Assembly: GCA_902541365.1 (NCBI GenBank)
Contig: CACBQK010000010.1
Span: 1 to 32,675, forward strand
Source of the DNA: an uncultured SAR86 cluster bacterium
Lineage (GTDB): Bacteria > Pseudomonadota > Gammaproteobacteria > Magnimaribacterales > D2472
Length of the DNA: 32,675 nt
Reading direction: 5' to 3'
The notes under the pieces were generated by a model. The model saw only the letters and a program-made list of their open reading frames with translations, did no database searches and was not told the DNA's origin. How positions within the stretch are numbered: position 1 is the stretch's first letter; each line of letters starts with the position of its first letter. Positions 11,686-27,116 of this stretch are shown here, in pieces. The position numbers were made by a program, and so were the translations under genes.

Positions 11686-12774
11686 CTAAATATTTTTATA
11701 TAAATTACTAAATAAAGAGAGTTTATTAGTTTCATAGGTTCTTTTAATTCCTGAAAAGTCATTCCTAAGTTCATAGTTATTTCTTATATTGTTGAAAGGA
11801 ATATGCTTCTTCAAAAATGATTCTTTGAAATCGATAGAGATTTGCTCAACATCAATAAGATTTTTAAAGAAACTCACTGGGTATCCATTTGATATGAAGT
11901 CATCTTCTAATGGTTGAAGATTTTTAATTTCCATGACTTTAGATAAATCCATCAAATCATTATCTAAATTTTTAGTTTCACAAAAATTTTTTAGAATCAT
12001 TATAGTTCCGTTATGTTTTGCCTCTATGCTGTATCCTGCTATATGAGGAGTTGCTATAAAGCATTTAGAAATAAGTTCTGTATTTGGTGATGGCTCACCC
12101 TTAAAAACATCTGATAAATAAAGAATATCACTAATTAGAATAGAGTCTTCATCAATAATTTCACCTCTTGCAGAATTGATTATTGCTTTTGTCGATGCGC
12201 CATCTAAAAAATCAGAATTTATTAATTCATGTGAAGGGAATTTACCGGTTTTGGAATAGGATGCATGAATCGATACAACCTCACAATCCTTAATATCATT
12301 AATATTTCCAAGATCTAAATAAGGATCATAAACCTTATGTTTTATATTTAGATTCTCTAAAATCTTTGAAAGGAGTTTTCCAACATTTCCATAACCAATT
12401 ATTCCCAACATTCTATTTCTTGAAATCACTTTTTTAATAACCAGAAGACCAATACATGAAAGTACCCAATTCACCACTGCTGAAGCATTACATCCTGAAG
12501 CTACGTATATAGAATATTTTGAATTATTTAAAATGTTACTATCAAAATGATCATATCCAGAAGTAGCTGAACCTATAAATTTTATTGGTGAATTTGAAAG
12601 TAGTCTTGAATTAACTCTTGTTGTAGACCTTATGAATAATGCATCTGCATTCAAGCAATCAGCATTCTTAAGATTATTATCATCAAAATATTTAATAATG
12701 AATTGATCATGATTCTTAATTTTTTTTAGATATTCACCAAAGAAAGGTATTTTATTATCTACCAATAATTTCAT
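11686..12774 (-). CDS. pdxB: Erythronate-4-phosphate dehydrogenase PdxB
   Basis: 362 aa; '[16 protein letters not shown]', '[13 protein letters not shown]', '[12 protein letters not shown]', '[10 protein letters not shown]', '[17 protein letters not shown]'. Confidence 0.9.
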   Translation of the reverse strand: MKLLVDNKIPFFGEYLKKIKNHDQFIIKYFDDNNLKNADCLNADALFIRSTTRVNSRLLSNSPIKFIGSATSGYDHFDSNILNNSKYSIYVASGCNASAVVNWVLSCIGLLVIKKVISRNRMLGIIGYGNVGKLLSKILENLNIKHKVYDPYLDLGNINDIKDCEVVSIHASYSKTGKFPSHELINSDFLDGASTKAIINSARGEIIDEDSILISDILYLSDVFKGEPSPNTELISKCFIATPHIAGYSIEAKHNGTIMILKNFCETKNLDNDLMDLSKVMEIKNLQPLEDDFISNGYPVSFFKNLIDVEQISIDFKESFLKKHIPFNNIRNNYELRNDFSGIKRTYETNKLSLFSNLYKNI

Positions 12775-13436
12775 TAATTATCTTTAGATGGGGCAAAAAT
12801 ACTCCTAAGCCATCCTATGAAAGTGTTATCTTTAAGATTAAATTTATCAAGATTATCAAAATCTTTTGCTAGTTGAATAGGATCTTTATAGAAGTCTTTT
12901 CTTGAAATAAAATCTCCTTGGTCAAGATTTTTTACTACTTTTGCTGGATTACCAGCTGCAACTACATTTGCAGGAATATTTTTAGTGACTACTGCACCTG
13001 CACCTATTATTGAATTTTCACCAATTGTTACTCCCTTACATACAATTGCGCTGTCTCCAATCCAAACATTGTCTTTTAAAATAATTGGTTTAGTATTTCC
13101 AACTGGCTCACTTCTGTCATAAATTCCATGCCAATCAGCATCTGATATATAAGCTCCATGAGCAAACATGCAAGCATCGCCTATTTCAATTGATTCAGCT
13201 GCCATGATTCTTACTCCAGGAGTAATTAGACAATATTTCCCAATTTTTAATTCTCCTTTCCAATCTCCAATATTCCAGCTGGTAAGTTGAACGTTCGCAT
13301 CCCGTGCTCCAATAATTGTTGGGAAGTCATCAACACTAATATGAGAACCAAAAAGTTTTAGATATTGAGGTTTAAAAAACGCCCCTCCTTTGCCAAGCTG
13401 TTTAAATTGGGGACGAAGATAATGATTCACATACAT
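12774..13436 (-). CDS. Left-handed beta-helix (hexapeptide repeat) acyltransferase
   Basis: 220 aa; repeated hexapeptide-like 'IEIGDACMFAHGAYISDADWHG', 'ILKDNVWIGDSAIVCKGVTIGENSIIGAGAVVTKNIPANVVAAGNPAKVVKNL'. Confidence 0.88.
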   Translation of the reverse strand: MYVNHYLRPQFKQLGKGGAFFKPQYLKLFGSHISVDDFPTIIGARDANVQLTSWNIGDWKGELKIGKYCLITPGVRIMAAESIEIGDACMFAHGAYISDADWHGIYDRSEPVGNTKPIILKDNVWIGDSAIVCKGVTIGENSIIGAGAVVTKNIPANVVAAGNPAKVVKNLDQGDFISRKDFYKDPIQLAKDFDNLDKFNLKDNTFIGWLRSIFAPSKDN

Positions 13437-13556
13437 GCTTACAAGCTTTTTAGAAATTTTTTTAAGCCAGTATGGTCTGTTGTCTTTTCTAATTTCTGTC
13501 TCCTTTTAAATATCAATCTATATGATAAAGTACATGAAAATTATTTGTGGTCTTTT

Positions 13557-14915
13557 GTGAATAAATATATCTCTGAAATTAAAAGTATTGTAATTATAGG
13601 ATTGCCAATATTTGGTTCGCAAACCTCATATATGCTTATGGGAGTTACAGATACAATAGTTGCAGGAAGAGCTAATACAACAGATCTCGCTGCTTTAGCA
13701 ATAGGAAACTCAATCTTCAATCCACTTTGGTTTGCCCTAAGTGGTGTCCTATTTGCAGTGACACCTATTGTTGCGCAATTGTTTGGAGCGAAAAAATTTA
13801 ATCAGATTGAAGATAAGGTAAGGCAAATATTGTGGATGGCTTTAATGGTTGGCTTAGCATTATCTTTAATACTTATAAATATTGGTCCAATAATAAAACT
13901 ACTTCCCATTGATTTAGAGGTTTCAGTCATTACAAGCGAATATTTGAGGGCTATTGCGATAGGTGCTGTTTTTATGGGTTTATTTACGTGTCTTAGATGT
14001 TTTAGTGAAGGGATGACCCTAACACTTCCTGTTTTTTATGTTGCTTTTACTGGGATGCTAATCAATATCCCGCTAGATATTATCTTGGTAAATGGTTTAT
14101 TTGGTTTTCCTAAACTTGGTGGAGTGGGATGTGGTTATGCAACTTCTTTAATAGCTATTTTCCAAACTATAGCGATATCTGTTCTTATCATGAAATCAAA
14201 ACTTTATAAGGACGTAAGAATCTTTAAATCAATTACTTTACCTAAATTAGAAACCTTTAGAGAAGTTTTTAAGCTTGGTATCCCCATAGGTTTTGGTATT
14301 TTTATAGAGCTAAGTATGTTTAGTGGTGCTGCTTTGATAATCAGTGCTCTGGGTGTAGGAGTAATAGCTAGTCATACAATAGCAATCAATATAACGAGTG
14401 TATTTTTCATGCTTCCATTAGCATTTGGTCTTGCAACAGCTACGCGAGTTGGTAATCTTATTGGAGAACAAAGATTGCTGGATGCTGAATTTTCAACCAG
14501 AAGTTCTCTTCTACTCTGTTTTGTAATTGCAATAATTACAACAATTACCATTTATACCTTCAGAGAGTTCTTGGTTTCTCTTTATACAAATGATCCACAG
14601 GTTATTGCTCTTGGAGTTAGTTTATTATTGTATGCAGCTATTTTTCAAATACCTGATGGAGTTCAGATGTCAGCAGTTGGAAGCTTGAGAGGTTTTAAAG
14701 ATACTTTTGTGCCAATGATATTAATATTAATTTCATATTGGATTATTGCTCTTCCTGCTGGATTTGTAATGACTTACGGGATTATTGGTCCCAAATTGGG
14801 AGCTGCAGGAATGTGGATTGGTATGATTTTAGGCCTTTCAGTATTTTGTTTGCTTGGAATTTTACGATTGAAAAAGGTTGTAGGCGCAAACCTCAAGACA
14901 TCAGTAGCTTTATAG
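13557..14915 (+). CDS. MATE-family (NorM-like) multidrug/Na+ antiporter
   Basis: Only plus-strand gene; '[26 protein letters not shown]', '[21 protein letters not shown]', '[22 protein letters not shown]', '[15 protein letters not shown]'. The ORF is open from 13365, but the first plausible family-like start is GTG 13557 (or TTG 13545). Confidence 0.9.
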   Translation: MNKYISEIKSIVIIGLPIFGSQTSYMLMGVTDTIVAGRANTTDLAALAIGNSIFNPLWFALSGVLFAVTPIVAQLFGAKKFNQIEDKVRQILWMALMVGLALSLILINIGPIIKLLPIDLEVSVITSEYLRAIAIGAVFMGLFTCLRCFSEGMTLTLPVFYVAFTGMLINIPLDIILVNGLFGFPKLGGVGCGYATSLIAIFQTIAISVLIMKSKLYKDVRIFKSITLPKLETFREVFKLGIPIGFGIFIELSMFSGAALIISALGVGVIASHTIAINITSVFFMLPLAFGLATATRVGNLIGEQRLLDAEFSTRSSLLLCFVIAIITTITIYTFREFLVSLYTNDPQVIALGVSLLLYAAIFQIPDGVQMSAVGSLRGFKDTFVPMILILISYWIIALPAGFVMTYGIIGPKLGAAGMWIGMILGLSVFCLLGILRLKKVVGANLKTSVAL

Positions 14916-15758
14916 TAGAGCCTATTTCAAGAAGATTTTTTGCAACAACAACACCGCTCTCATTTAGTTTTTTAATTTTATCCTCTGCCGTACCCTTGCC
15001 TCCAGAAATTATGGCACCTGCATGACCCATTCTTTTGCCCGGTGGTGCAGTCTGGCCAGCAATATATGAAACAACTGGTTTAGTGACATTTTGTGAAATG
15101 AATTCAGCAGCTTCCTCTTCAGCGCTTCCTCCAATCTCTCCAACCATGACAATTGCATCTGTTTGATCATCAGATTCAAAAAGTTCCAAAATATCAATAA
15201 AAGAAGAGCCAGGAATTGGGTCACCGCCTATTCCAACACAACTAGATTGTCCCAGACCTAAATCAGTGGTTTGCTTAACCGCTTCGTAGGTAAGTGTTCC
15301 TGATCTAGATATAATTCCAACTCTTCCAGGAAGGTGAATCTCACCAGGCATAATTCCCATTTTCCCAACTCCAGGGGTGATAACACCAGGACAGTTAGGA
15401 CCAATAAGAGTAATGTTTAAGCCATCAACAATCTTTTTTACTTCCAACATATCCAAAGTTGGAACACCTTCTGTTATACAAACAATAAACTTTATTCCAG
15501 CTTCTGCGGCTTCGAGAATTGCACCTTTACAAAAGGGTGCTGGAACAAATATTAATGATGCGTTTGGTTGTACTTGTTCAACCGCCTCGTTAACTGAATT
15601 AAAAACAGGTAAATCTAAGTGTGCAGTTCCACCTTTTCCGGGAGTTACGCCACCCACAACATTAGTTCCATATTCTATAGATTGAGATGAATGAAGCGTT
15701 CCTTGAGACCCGGTAAAACCCTGAACAAGCACTCTTGTATCTTTATCAATTAGGATAC

Positions 15759-15762
<4 letters not shown>
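14893..15762 (-). CDS. sucD: Succinyl-CoA synthetase alpha subunit
   Basis: 289 aa; '[25 protein letters not shown]', '[13 protein letters not shown]', '[14 protein letters not shown]', '[14 protein letters not shown]', '[18 protein letters not shown]'. Confidence 0.98.
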
Positions 15763-19535
<3,773 letters not shown>

Positions 19536-19539
<4 letters not shown>

Positions 19540-22358
19540 TTGTTATCTCTTTTAAGTACATTATCAACTAATTCTTGTTGTTGTTGAAGATGTAATTTCA
19601 TTAACCCAACTGCTGGTGCAGCAGCAGGAGGCCTTGAAATAGGTTTAAATGAATTCTCTATATTGAGCTTATTTAAAACCCTTTCTAATCTATGACGATG
19701 ACTAAACCATGCTCCTTGATTTCTTGGTTCTTCTTGAGTCCAAATAAACTCCTCAACATGTGAATAACCCTTAAGCATTTCTTCAACTTCAAAATATGGG
19801 AAAGGATAAAGTTGTTCAAGTCTAAGTAATGCGACGTCTGAAATACCTTTTTCATCTCTAGCCTTCTTAAGATCGTAATAAACCTTTCCGCTGCAAAGTA
19901 CTACTCTTTTAATTTTTTCCGTTGGAAGATCATCTCCAATGATGCAATTAAAACTTCCATTTGTAAGTTCAGATAAATCACTTGCTGCCTCAGGTAATCT
20001 TAAAAGACTTTTTGGAGTAATAACGATAAGAGGTCTTCGCATTTTCCTTATTGCCTGCCTTCTGAGAAGGTGGAAAATTTGGGATGGGGAGCTTGGCATA
20101 CAAACTTGTATGTTATTTGCAGCACATAGCTGTAAAAATCTCTCTAATCTTGCACTACTGTGCTCAGGTCCCATTCCCTCAAATCCATGCGGAAGGAGCA
20201 TAACTAGTCCAGAAAGTCTATCCCATTTATGTTCAGCGCTAACTATAAATTGGTCAATTACAACCTGAGCTCCATTCGCAAAATCGCCAAACTGAGCTTC
20301 CCATATAACAAGTCCACTTGGCCAAGTTGCCGAGTATCCGTACTCGAAACCAAGAACAGCTTCCTCAGATAATAATGAATCATAAATATCAACTAATGTT
20401 TTTCCTTCCTTTGCAATTGAATCTAATGACAGAAATCCTTCTCCATTTTCTTGATCAAAGATAACAGCATGACGATGATCAAATGTGCCTCTTCTTACAT
20501 CCTGACCGGTGAATCTTATCGGATAACCTTCCTTAAGCAGGCTTGAGTATGCCATCATCTCGGCAAATCCCCAGTTTAGCTTTATATCTCCCTGCGACAT
20601 TTTTACTCTTTCATCAAAAATCTTTTGTACTTTTTTCTGAAGTGAAAAATCTGTAGGAGTCTTAACGATTGATAAAGCATTTTCTTCAATTTCTTTCTGA
20701 GGAACAGAAGTAGTTACTTCCTCATACCATTTTCTATTCATGAATGGCTCCCAATCAAACCACTGATCATCATTTGATCTTGGAGCTAAGTTAGGAGTTA
20801 CAGATTCACCATTTTCAATTTGCTTTCTGTATGATTTTTTGAAATCTTTTATTTCTTCATCGGATATTATTGAATCAGCAGTTAAAAGTTTTTCATACAT
20901 ATCTAAAACGGTTTTATGACTTTTTATTGCTTTATACATCAAGGGTTGAGTTGATGAAGGATCATCAGCTTCATTGTGGCCACTCCTTCTGTAACAAACT
21001 AAGTCAATAACAATATCTTTCTTGAAGTTCTCTCTATATTCACATGCCAATTCTGAGACATAGACAACTGCTTCAGGATCATCAGCATTTACATGAATGA
21101 TTGGAGCCTCGATAAATTTACTAATGTCCGTTGAGTATCTTGTTGACCTAGCATCTCTTATGTGACTTGTTGTAAATCCTATTTGATTATTAACAACTAC
21201 ATGGATAGTGCCTCCTACTCCATATGCTCTGGTTTGTGACATTTGCAGCGTCTCCATCACAACTCCTTGGCCAGAAAATGCTGCATCACCATGAATAAGT
21301 ATTGGAACAACCCTATTTCTAAATGTGTCTCCTAACCTATCTTGACGAGCTCTAACAGAACCGACAACAACTGGATTTACAATTTCCAGATGTGAAGGAT
21401 TATTTGTTAGAGATACGTGCACATCTCCGTGATCAGTTCTGATATTTGAAGAATATCCCAAATGATATTTTACATCTCCAGTACTTGACCCTTTAAGATC
21501 AAAATCTTCTTCAAAAGCTTCAAAAAGCTCTTTTGAAACTTTTCCTAAAACATTAACCAATAAATTTAGCCTGCCTCTATGAGCCATTCCAAAACAAATT
21601 TGCTCAGCACCATTTTTTGACGTTGTCTTAATGAGCGTATCTACAAGTGGAATAAGCGATTCACATCCATCAATCCCAAATCTTTTCATACCTGGGTATT
21701 TAGAAGAAAGAAATTGAGCTAAGCCTCTTGCAGAAATTAATCTTTTTAGAATCTCTTTTTTTCTTTCTACATCTGAAACTTTATGATCTGAGTTTTCAAA
21801 CTTTTCAATAATCCAGCTTCTTTCTCTTTTGTTTGATATATGCTGAAATTCAATACCAATATTTTTACAATAAGTTTCTTTTAATTTATCTATTAAATTA
21901 TTTACTTCGTATTCAGCATTACTTCCAATTGGGAAATTGCAATTAATCTTGCTTGAAAGTTCATCTCCATTAAATAAGCCTTCTGTTTTGTGTAAATCTG
22001 AATGAATAACTTTTTCAGCAATTCCAAGAGGATCTAAATCTGCAGCAGTATGTCCATAGTCTCTGTAAGCTTTTATTAAAGTTTGAACCTTTGCTTCGAG
22101 TGGATTTTTATTTTGTAAAGAAGCTTTGACTTTTGTTGCTGATCTTCTCGGAGTGTTTTGAAAGTGTTTGATTACATCAAGATGAGAACTATCTTTTTTA
22201 GATCCATTTTGAAAGGGTAAGTCATTGAAGTAAGTTTTCCACTCCTCTGAAATTGAATTTGGATCTTGTAAATAACTCTCATATAGATCCTCTAAATATG
22301 AGAGGTGTCCGCCAGATGTATGAGAATCACTCATATAATCTGACATTGTCTTTTTCAT
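19536..22358 (-). CDS. sucA: 2-oxoglutarate dehydrogenase E1
   Basis: 940 aa; '[23 protein letters not shown]', '[18 protein letters not shown]', '[19 protein letters not shown]', '[16 protein letters not shown]', '[24 protein letters not shown]'. Confidence 0.99.
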
Positions 22359-22362
22359 CAGC

Positions 22363-23100
22363 TCACTCCAAACCTACAACCTTTATTTTATCCTCTTTAG
22401 AACCAGTTAAAAGCATTGATTTAATTTCACCAATTGCTTTATTTGGATTTAAACCTTTTGGGCAAACATTTACACAATTCATAATGCCATGGCACCTATA
22501 AACACTAAAAGGGTCACCCAATTCTTCTAATCTCTCTTGTTTCTTGGTATCTCTAGTATCCGCAAGGAATCTATATGCCTGAAGAAGTGCAGCCGGTCCA
22601 ACAAATTTATCGGGATTCCACCAAAAGGATGGACAACTTGTAGAACAGCAGGCGCAAAGAATACATTCATATAAGCCATCTAATTTATCTCTATCTTGAG
22701 GAGATTGAAGTCTTTCCTGCTCTGGCGGTTCTGAGTCAGACTGTAAAAATGGTTTAATCTTTTCATATTGCTCGTAAAATTGAGTCATATCTACTATAAG
22801 ATCTCTTATAACAGGAAGACCAGGCAATGGTCTTAACTCAAGCTTATTTCCTTTTAAGACTTCAGACAAAGGAGTAATACATGCCAACCCATTTTTACCA
22901 TTGATGTTCATGCCATCAGACCCACATACACCTTCTCGACATGATCGTCTGTAAGAAATAGTTGCGTCATCCTCCTTAAGCATATTAAGAAGATCTAAAA
23001 CCATGATATCTTTTTCAGGTTTTTTAACCTTATAGTTTTTCATATAAGGAAACTTATCCTGCTCAGGATTATATCTATATAGACTTACGTTGAGCTCCAT
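22363..23100 (-). CDS. sdhB: Succinate dehydrogenase iron-sulfur subunit
   Basis: 245 aa; 'SYRRSCREGVCGSDGMNINGKNGLACITPL', 'CILCACCSTSCPSFWWN', 'CHGIMNCVNVCPKGLNPNKAIGEIK'. Confidence 0.98.
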   Translation of the reverse strand: MELNVSLYRYNPEQDKFPYMKNYKVKKPEKDIMVLDLLNMLKEDDATISYRRSCREGVCGSDGMNINGKNGLACITPLSEVLKGNKLELRPLPGLPVIRDLIVDMTQFYEQYEKIKPFLQSDSEPPEQERLQSPQDRDKLDGLYECILCACCSTSCPSFWWNPDKFVGPAALLQAYRFLADTRDTKKQERLEELGDPFSVYRCHGIMNCVNVCPKGLNPNKAIGEIKSMLLTGSKEDKIKVVGLE

Positions 23101-23101
23101 T

Positions 23102-24892
23102 TTAATAAGACCTCATTTTAGGTGGAAATGCTTCTACTTCTTTTGGAACAAAATTAACATCTCTTTTGCCCAATTTTTTTTCAACTGGATCATATAAAGA
23201 GTGACATAACCAATTTTCATCATCTCTTTCAGGAAAATCATCTCTAGCATGAGCACCTCTACTTTCGTCTCTCATCATTGCAGAAATAGCTGTTGCCTCT
23301 GCAACCTCTAATAGATTCTGTAACTCGAGTGCTTCTACTCTGTTAGTGTTGAAAGCAATACTTTTGTCCTTTAAGTGAAGATTTTCGGATTTCTCTCTTA
23401 TCTCTTCTAGTTCTTTAACTCCTTTCTCCATAAATTCACCACGCCTAAAGACACCAAAGTAGTTCTGCATACATGTTTGGAGTTGTTTTTTAACATCAGC
23501 AACCTCGTATCCAGATTCAGATTCATTTAATGTGTTTAGCCTGTTCATGGCCAATTCAATATCTTCATTAGAAGCATTATCTACACCACCACCAGATTTA
23601 AGCTCCTCATTTATATGTTTACCTGCAGCTCTTCCGAAAACAACTAAATCTAATAAAGAGTTTCCGCCCAACCTGTTAGCACCATGAACAGATACACATG
23701 CAGCTTCCCCAACTGAGAAAAGCCCGGAAACCATGAAATCATTTCCATCATTCCTGCTAAATGCTTGACCATGAATATTTGTTGGGGTTCCTCCCATCAT
23801 GTAGTGACATGTAGGAACAACAGGAATTGGTTCCTTAATAGGATCAACATGAGCAAAAGTTTTTGAGAGCTCACATATGCCAGGTAATTTTGAATTTAGA
23901 ACATCTGCACCCAAATGATCGAGTTTCAAGTAAACATGATCTTTCTCTGGGCCACACCCTCTGCCTTCAAGTATTTCCATAACCATTGATCTAGCAACAA
24001 CATCTCTTCCTGCAAGATCCTTAGCATTTGGAGCATATCTTTCCATGAATCTCTCGCCATCTGCATTAATCAAATATCCGCCTTCGCCTCTGCAACCCTC
24101 AGTTACAAGAGAGCCTGCACCATGAATACCAGTTGGATGAAATTGCCACATTTCCATATCCTGAGCAGGAAATCCAGCTCTAAGAGTCATTCCAAGTCCA
24201 TCTCCGGTATTAATCAAAGCATTTGTTGTAGATGCATATATTCTTCCAGCACCGCCGGTAGCCAAAACCGTTGCCTGAGCTTTAAGGTAACAGACTTCAC
24301 CAGATTCAATAGAAAAAGCTATAACTCCAGTAATCTCATTCTTTGAATTTTTTACAAGATCAACAGCAAACCATTCATTAAGAAAGTTTGTTCCCTCTTT
24401 CACATTATTTTGGTAGAGGGTATGAAGAAGTGCATGACCCGTTCTATCTGCAGCTGCACAAGTTCTAGCTGCCTGTCCGCCTTTTCCAAAATCTTTAGAT
24501 TGTCCACCAAACGGTCTTTGATAAATCCTTCCATTTTCAAAACGAGAAAATGGTAGACCCATGTGTTCTAATTCATAAACAGCTTTTGGTCCCTCTGAGC
24601 ACATATACTCAATAGCATCTTGATCACCAATGTAGTCAGAGCCTTTTACGGTATCGTACATATGCCATCTCCAATCATCATTTGGATCTGCGCTTTGGAT
24701 TGCACATGTGATTCCTCCTTGAGCCGAAACGGTATGAGATCTGGTAGGAAAAACTTTAGAAATAACAGCTGTATTTAGACCTGATTTGGCTAGTTCAAGG
24801 GAGGTTCTCATCCCTGACCCACCTCCACCAACAATAAGTGCGTCAAATTCTTTGATGTTATTTTTTTTTGAGATATTAATTACTTTATTCAT
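23102..24892 (-). CDS. sdhA: Succinate dehydrogenase flavoprotein subunit
   Basis: 596 aa; '[22 protein letters not shown]', '[16 protein letters not shown]', '[23 protein letters not shown]', '[11 protein letters not shown]', '[15 protein letters not shown]'. Confidence 0.99.
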   Translation of the reverse strand: MNKVINISKKNNIKEFDALIVGGGGSGMRTSLELAKSGLNTAVISKVFPTRSHTVSAQGGITCAIQSADPNDDWRWHMYDTVKGSDYIGDQDAIEYMCSEGPKAVYELEHMGLPFSRFENGRIYQRPFGGQSKDFGKGGQAARTCAAADRTGHALLHTLYQNNVKEGTNFLNEWFAVDLVKNSKNEITGVIAFSIESGEVCYLKAQATVLATGGAGRIYASTTNALINTGDGLGMTLRAGFPAQDMEMWQFHPTGIHGAGSLVTEGCRGEGGYLINADGERFMERYAPNAKDLAGRDVVARSMVMEILEGRGCGPEKDHVYLKLDHLGADVLNSKLPGICELSKTFAHVDPIKEPIPVVPTCHYMMGGTPTNIHGQAFSRNDGNDFMVSGLFSVGEAACVSVHGANRLGGNSLLDLVVFGRAAGKHINEELKSGGGVDNASNEDIELAMNRLNTLNESESGYEVADVKKQLQTCMQNYFGVFRRGEFMEKGVKELEEIREKSENLHLKDKSIAFNTNRVEALELQNLLEVAEATAISAMMRDESRGAHARDDFPERDDENWLCHSLYDPVEKKLGKRDVNFVPKEVEAFPPKMRSY

Positions 24893-25254
24893 GAAAAATT
24901 ATTAAAAATAATTGTTAAAGATACTATTAAATAACTAAGTCCAAATATAGAAAAAACAACAGTATAAATAGATCTAAAAGTATCAGCATTTTTAGAGAGT
25001 CTATGACTCAAGAATCCAATTGTTCTTCTTGTGAGGTAGTCAGTCCCAACAGTCCATAGGCCGATAAATGAGTGAATAATAACTGATGCAAAAAAGCACA
25101 ATGAAAGAAAAATCATAATGGGGGAATAAAAGAAATTGATCCAAGCCTCAAAAGTTAATTCTGTAGAGCAAATAAAGTAAAAAACATAAACAATGTAAAT
25201 TAAATTAATTAATGCACTAGTCCTTTGAAGATACCAAATTGTTGACCCCTTCAT
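24889..25254 (-). CDS. sdhD: Succinate dehydrogenase membrane anchor subunit SdhD
   Basis: Start corrected from ORF-track 25407 to ATG 25254 (ATGA overlap with the sdhC stop): [27 protein letters not shown]...[21 protein letters not shown], 121 aa, three hydrophobic segments. Confidence 0.9.
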   Translation of the reverse strand: MKGSTIWYLQRTSALINLIYIVYVFYFICSTELTFEAWINFFYSPIMIFLSLCFFASVIIHSFIGLWTVGTDYLTRRTIGFLSHRLSKNADTFRSIYTVVFSIFGLSYLIVSLTIIFNNFS

Positions 25255-25637
25255 GAAAAGATTCTCCAAAATACATAACAAGTAGTGATAATCCACAGGG
25301 AAATAGTAAATATTGCAGAATACTTTGAAGCAAGAAGTGATTCTCCAATGTGAGCATCCATTATTAAGTGTCTTACTCCCGAAAGAATGTGATACCAGAG
25401 AATGCAAAAACTTAAAACAATTAGACCTAAAATAAATTTATAATTCTTCAAAAATAATAACAATTCATTAAAAGAATCTTCGCTTTCAGTTGAAAAATAT
25501 ATTAAAGCAAGCATCAGTGGCAAAGTGATAAAAAAAATATACATCCCAGATAATCTGTGCGTGATAGAGATTAAAGCAGAGACAGGGAGATTTATCTTAC
25601 GAAGATCTATATAAACCGGGCGATGGTCTGTATTCAT
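25251..25637 (-). CDS. sdhC: Succinate dehydrogenase cytochrome b556 subunit SdhC
   Basis: 128 aa; 'RPVYIDLRKINLPVSALISITHRLSGMYIFF', 'WYHILSGVRHLIMDAHIGESL'. Confidence 0.95.
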   Translation of the reverse strand: MNTDHRPVYIDLRKINLPVSALISITHRLSGMYIFFITLPLMLALIYFSTESEDSFNELLLFLKNYKFILGLIVLSFCILWYHILSGVRHLIMDAHIGESLLASKYSAIFTISLWIITTCYVFWRIFS

Positions 25638-25679
25638 AGAGTGGACAAATGTTTACTAATACTTTCCTTTTATGCATTA

Positions 25680-25685
25680 ATTATA
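25680..25685 (-). promoter_or_regulatory. Possible -10 element (TATAAT) of the sdh-suc operon
   Basis: Minus strand TTTTACGTATAATTAATG within the 72-bp der-sdhC gap; no strong -35 hexamer seen. Confidence 0.35.
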
Positions 25686-25709
25686 CGTAAAAGACTATAA
25701 ATTAATACT

Positions 25710-27102
25710 TTATTTCTTAGCTTTTTTAACAAAAGATAATAGTCTCTTACGTTTTTTAATTTGCCTTTCAGTAAGAGTATTTTTACCTTTATATGGATTA
25801 TCAGATTTCCTAAATATTATCTTTAATTGAATGCTTTGTAGATCAAGATATTTTTTAAAAGAGTTATAAATATATTTCTTATAGTTTGCAGGTAGCTTCT
25901 TATCCTGCGATGCATGAATCACCAATGTTGTTGGGTTAATGCCAGCAAAATGTATATATCTAAATTTTAGTGATTTTCCAGACACTGAGGGAGGTGATCT
26001 ATCCTCAATAACTCGTTTTAAGATCCTATTAAGTTTTGAGGTTGTAAATTTTGTTACTGATTTTTGAAGAGTATCATCGATTTCTTTGAAGAGCTTCTTA
26101 AAACCTTTGCCCTTCAATGCTGAAATCTTTATAAGCTTCAAATCTTCAAAAAACCTCTTCTCCATTTTCTTATTATCAAAAAACTCTTTCATTTTTTTTC
26201 TACTCAATAAATCGATCTTATTTAGGGCAAGTATGATTGGTTTACCAAATTTCTCTATCATAGATAAAATTTTTAGATCTTGATCAACAAGACCAGAATC
26301 AGCATCTATTAAAAGAATAGTTATATCTGATTCAGAAGCTGCATGCATAGCCCTAACATAAGAGAAATATTCAATATTTGTTTTTGTTTTATATCCTTTT
26401 CTTATTCCAGCTGTATCAAACAGTTCATATTTTCTTCCATCAAACTCAACTGGAACATTTATTGCATCAATTGTTGTCCCAGCTAAAGGAGAGACAATTA
26501 CTCTGTCTTTTGATGATAGAGAGTTAATTAAGGTAGATTTACCTGCATTTGGTCTTCCAATAATTGAAATCCTTGGTGAATTGCCCCCTTCGGGATCAGA
26601 AATATTTTCTGCTATGTTTGATTTTAAATACTTTTTTAATTCATCTAATCCTATTGAATGCTCTGCGCTTATCGATATTGAATCCTTTATTCCCTTTTGA
26701 GATAAATCATAAGAGGCATTTGAAACATTTTTTTTTATCATTTTTATTTAAAATCGGAATAAATTTTTTATTTCTTTTTCTTAGATTGTCTAAAATTTCT
26801 GAGTCAAGGTTGGTCAATTCTTCAGACCCGTCAATAACAAATAAAACTAAAGATGACTCATCAACTGCTATCCATGCTTGTTCAGAAATTTTATTATCAA
26901 TACTTTCTTGTTTACTTGAATCAATTCCTCCTGTATCAATTAAGAAAGTTTTGCTATCACCTATAGATAATAAGCCATAATTTCTGTCCTTCGTTAATCC
27001 AGAAAAATTAGAAACTATTGCGCTTCTTGATTTAGTAAGCTTATTAAAAAGAGTCGATTTGCCTACATTTGGCCTGCCGATAATTGCAACTGTATTTAAC
27101 AT
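25710..27102 (-). pseudogene. der: GTPase Der (EngA), apparent +1 frameshift at an A9 run; ORF fragments 26707..27102 and 25710..26741
   Basis: 5' fragment carries GRPNVGKS, DTGG and NKND of G-domain 1. 3' fragment begins just after and carries 'SISAEHSIGLDELKKYL' (G5 of domain 1), the second G-domain (GRPNAGKSTLINSL, DTAGIRKG, NKIDLL) and the KH-like C-terminus. The frames meet at plus-strand T9 26728-26736. True status (pseudogene vs sequence error vs slippage) is unresolved. Confidence 0.85.
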
Positions 27103-27116
27103 GATTGATACTCATT

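Noticed and set aside
13365-13544. N-terminal extension of the MATE ORF overlapping the acyltransferase 5' end
   Set aside because: Not family-like and antisense to the conserved start of the acyltransferase; more likely fortuitous open frame, so the start was moved downstream (exact start uncertain).
19570-19590. Short ttgttgttgttg repeat
   Set aside because: Encodes a Gln run near the SucA C-terminus ([12 protein letters not shown]); ordinary coding sequence.
25255-25407. 51-residue N-terminal extension of the sdhD ORF
   Set aside because: It is an out-of-frame read of sdhC; the conserved SdhD start [16 protein letters not shown] is at 25254 with an ATGA overlap.
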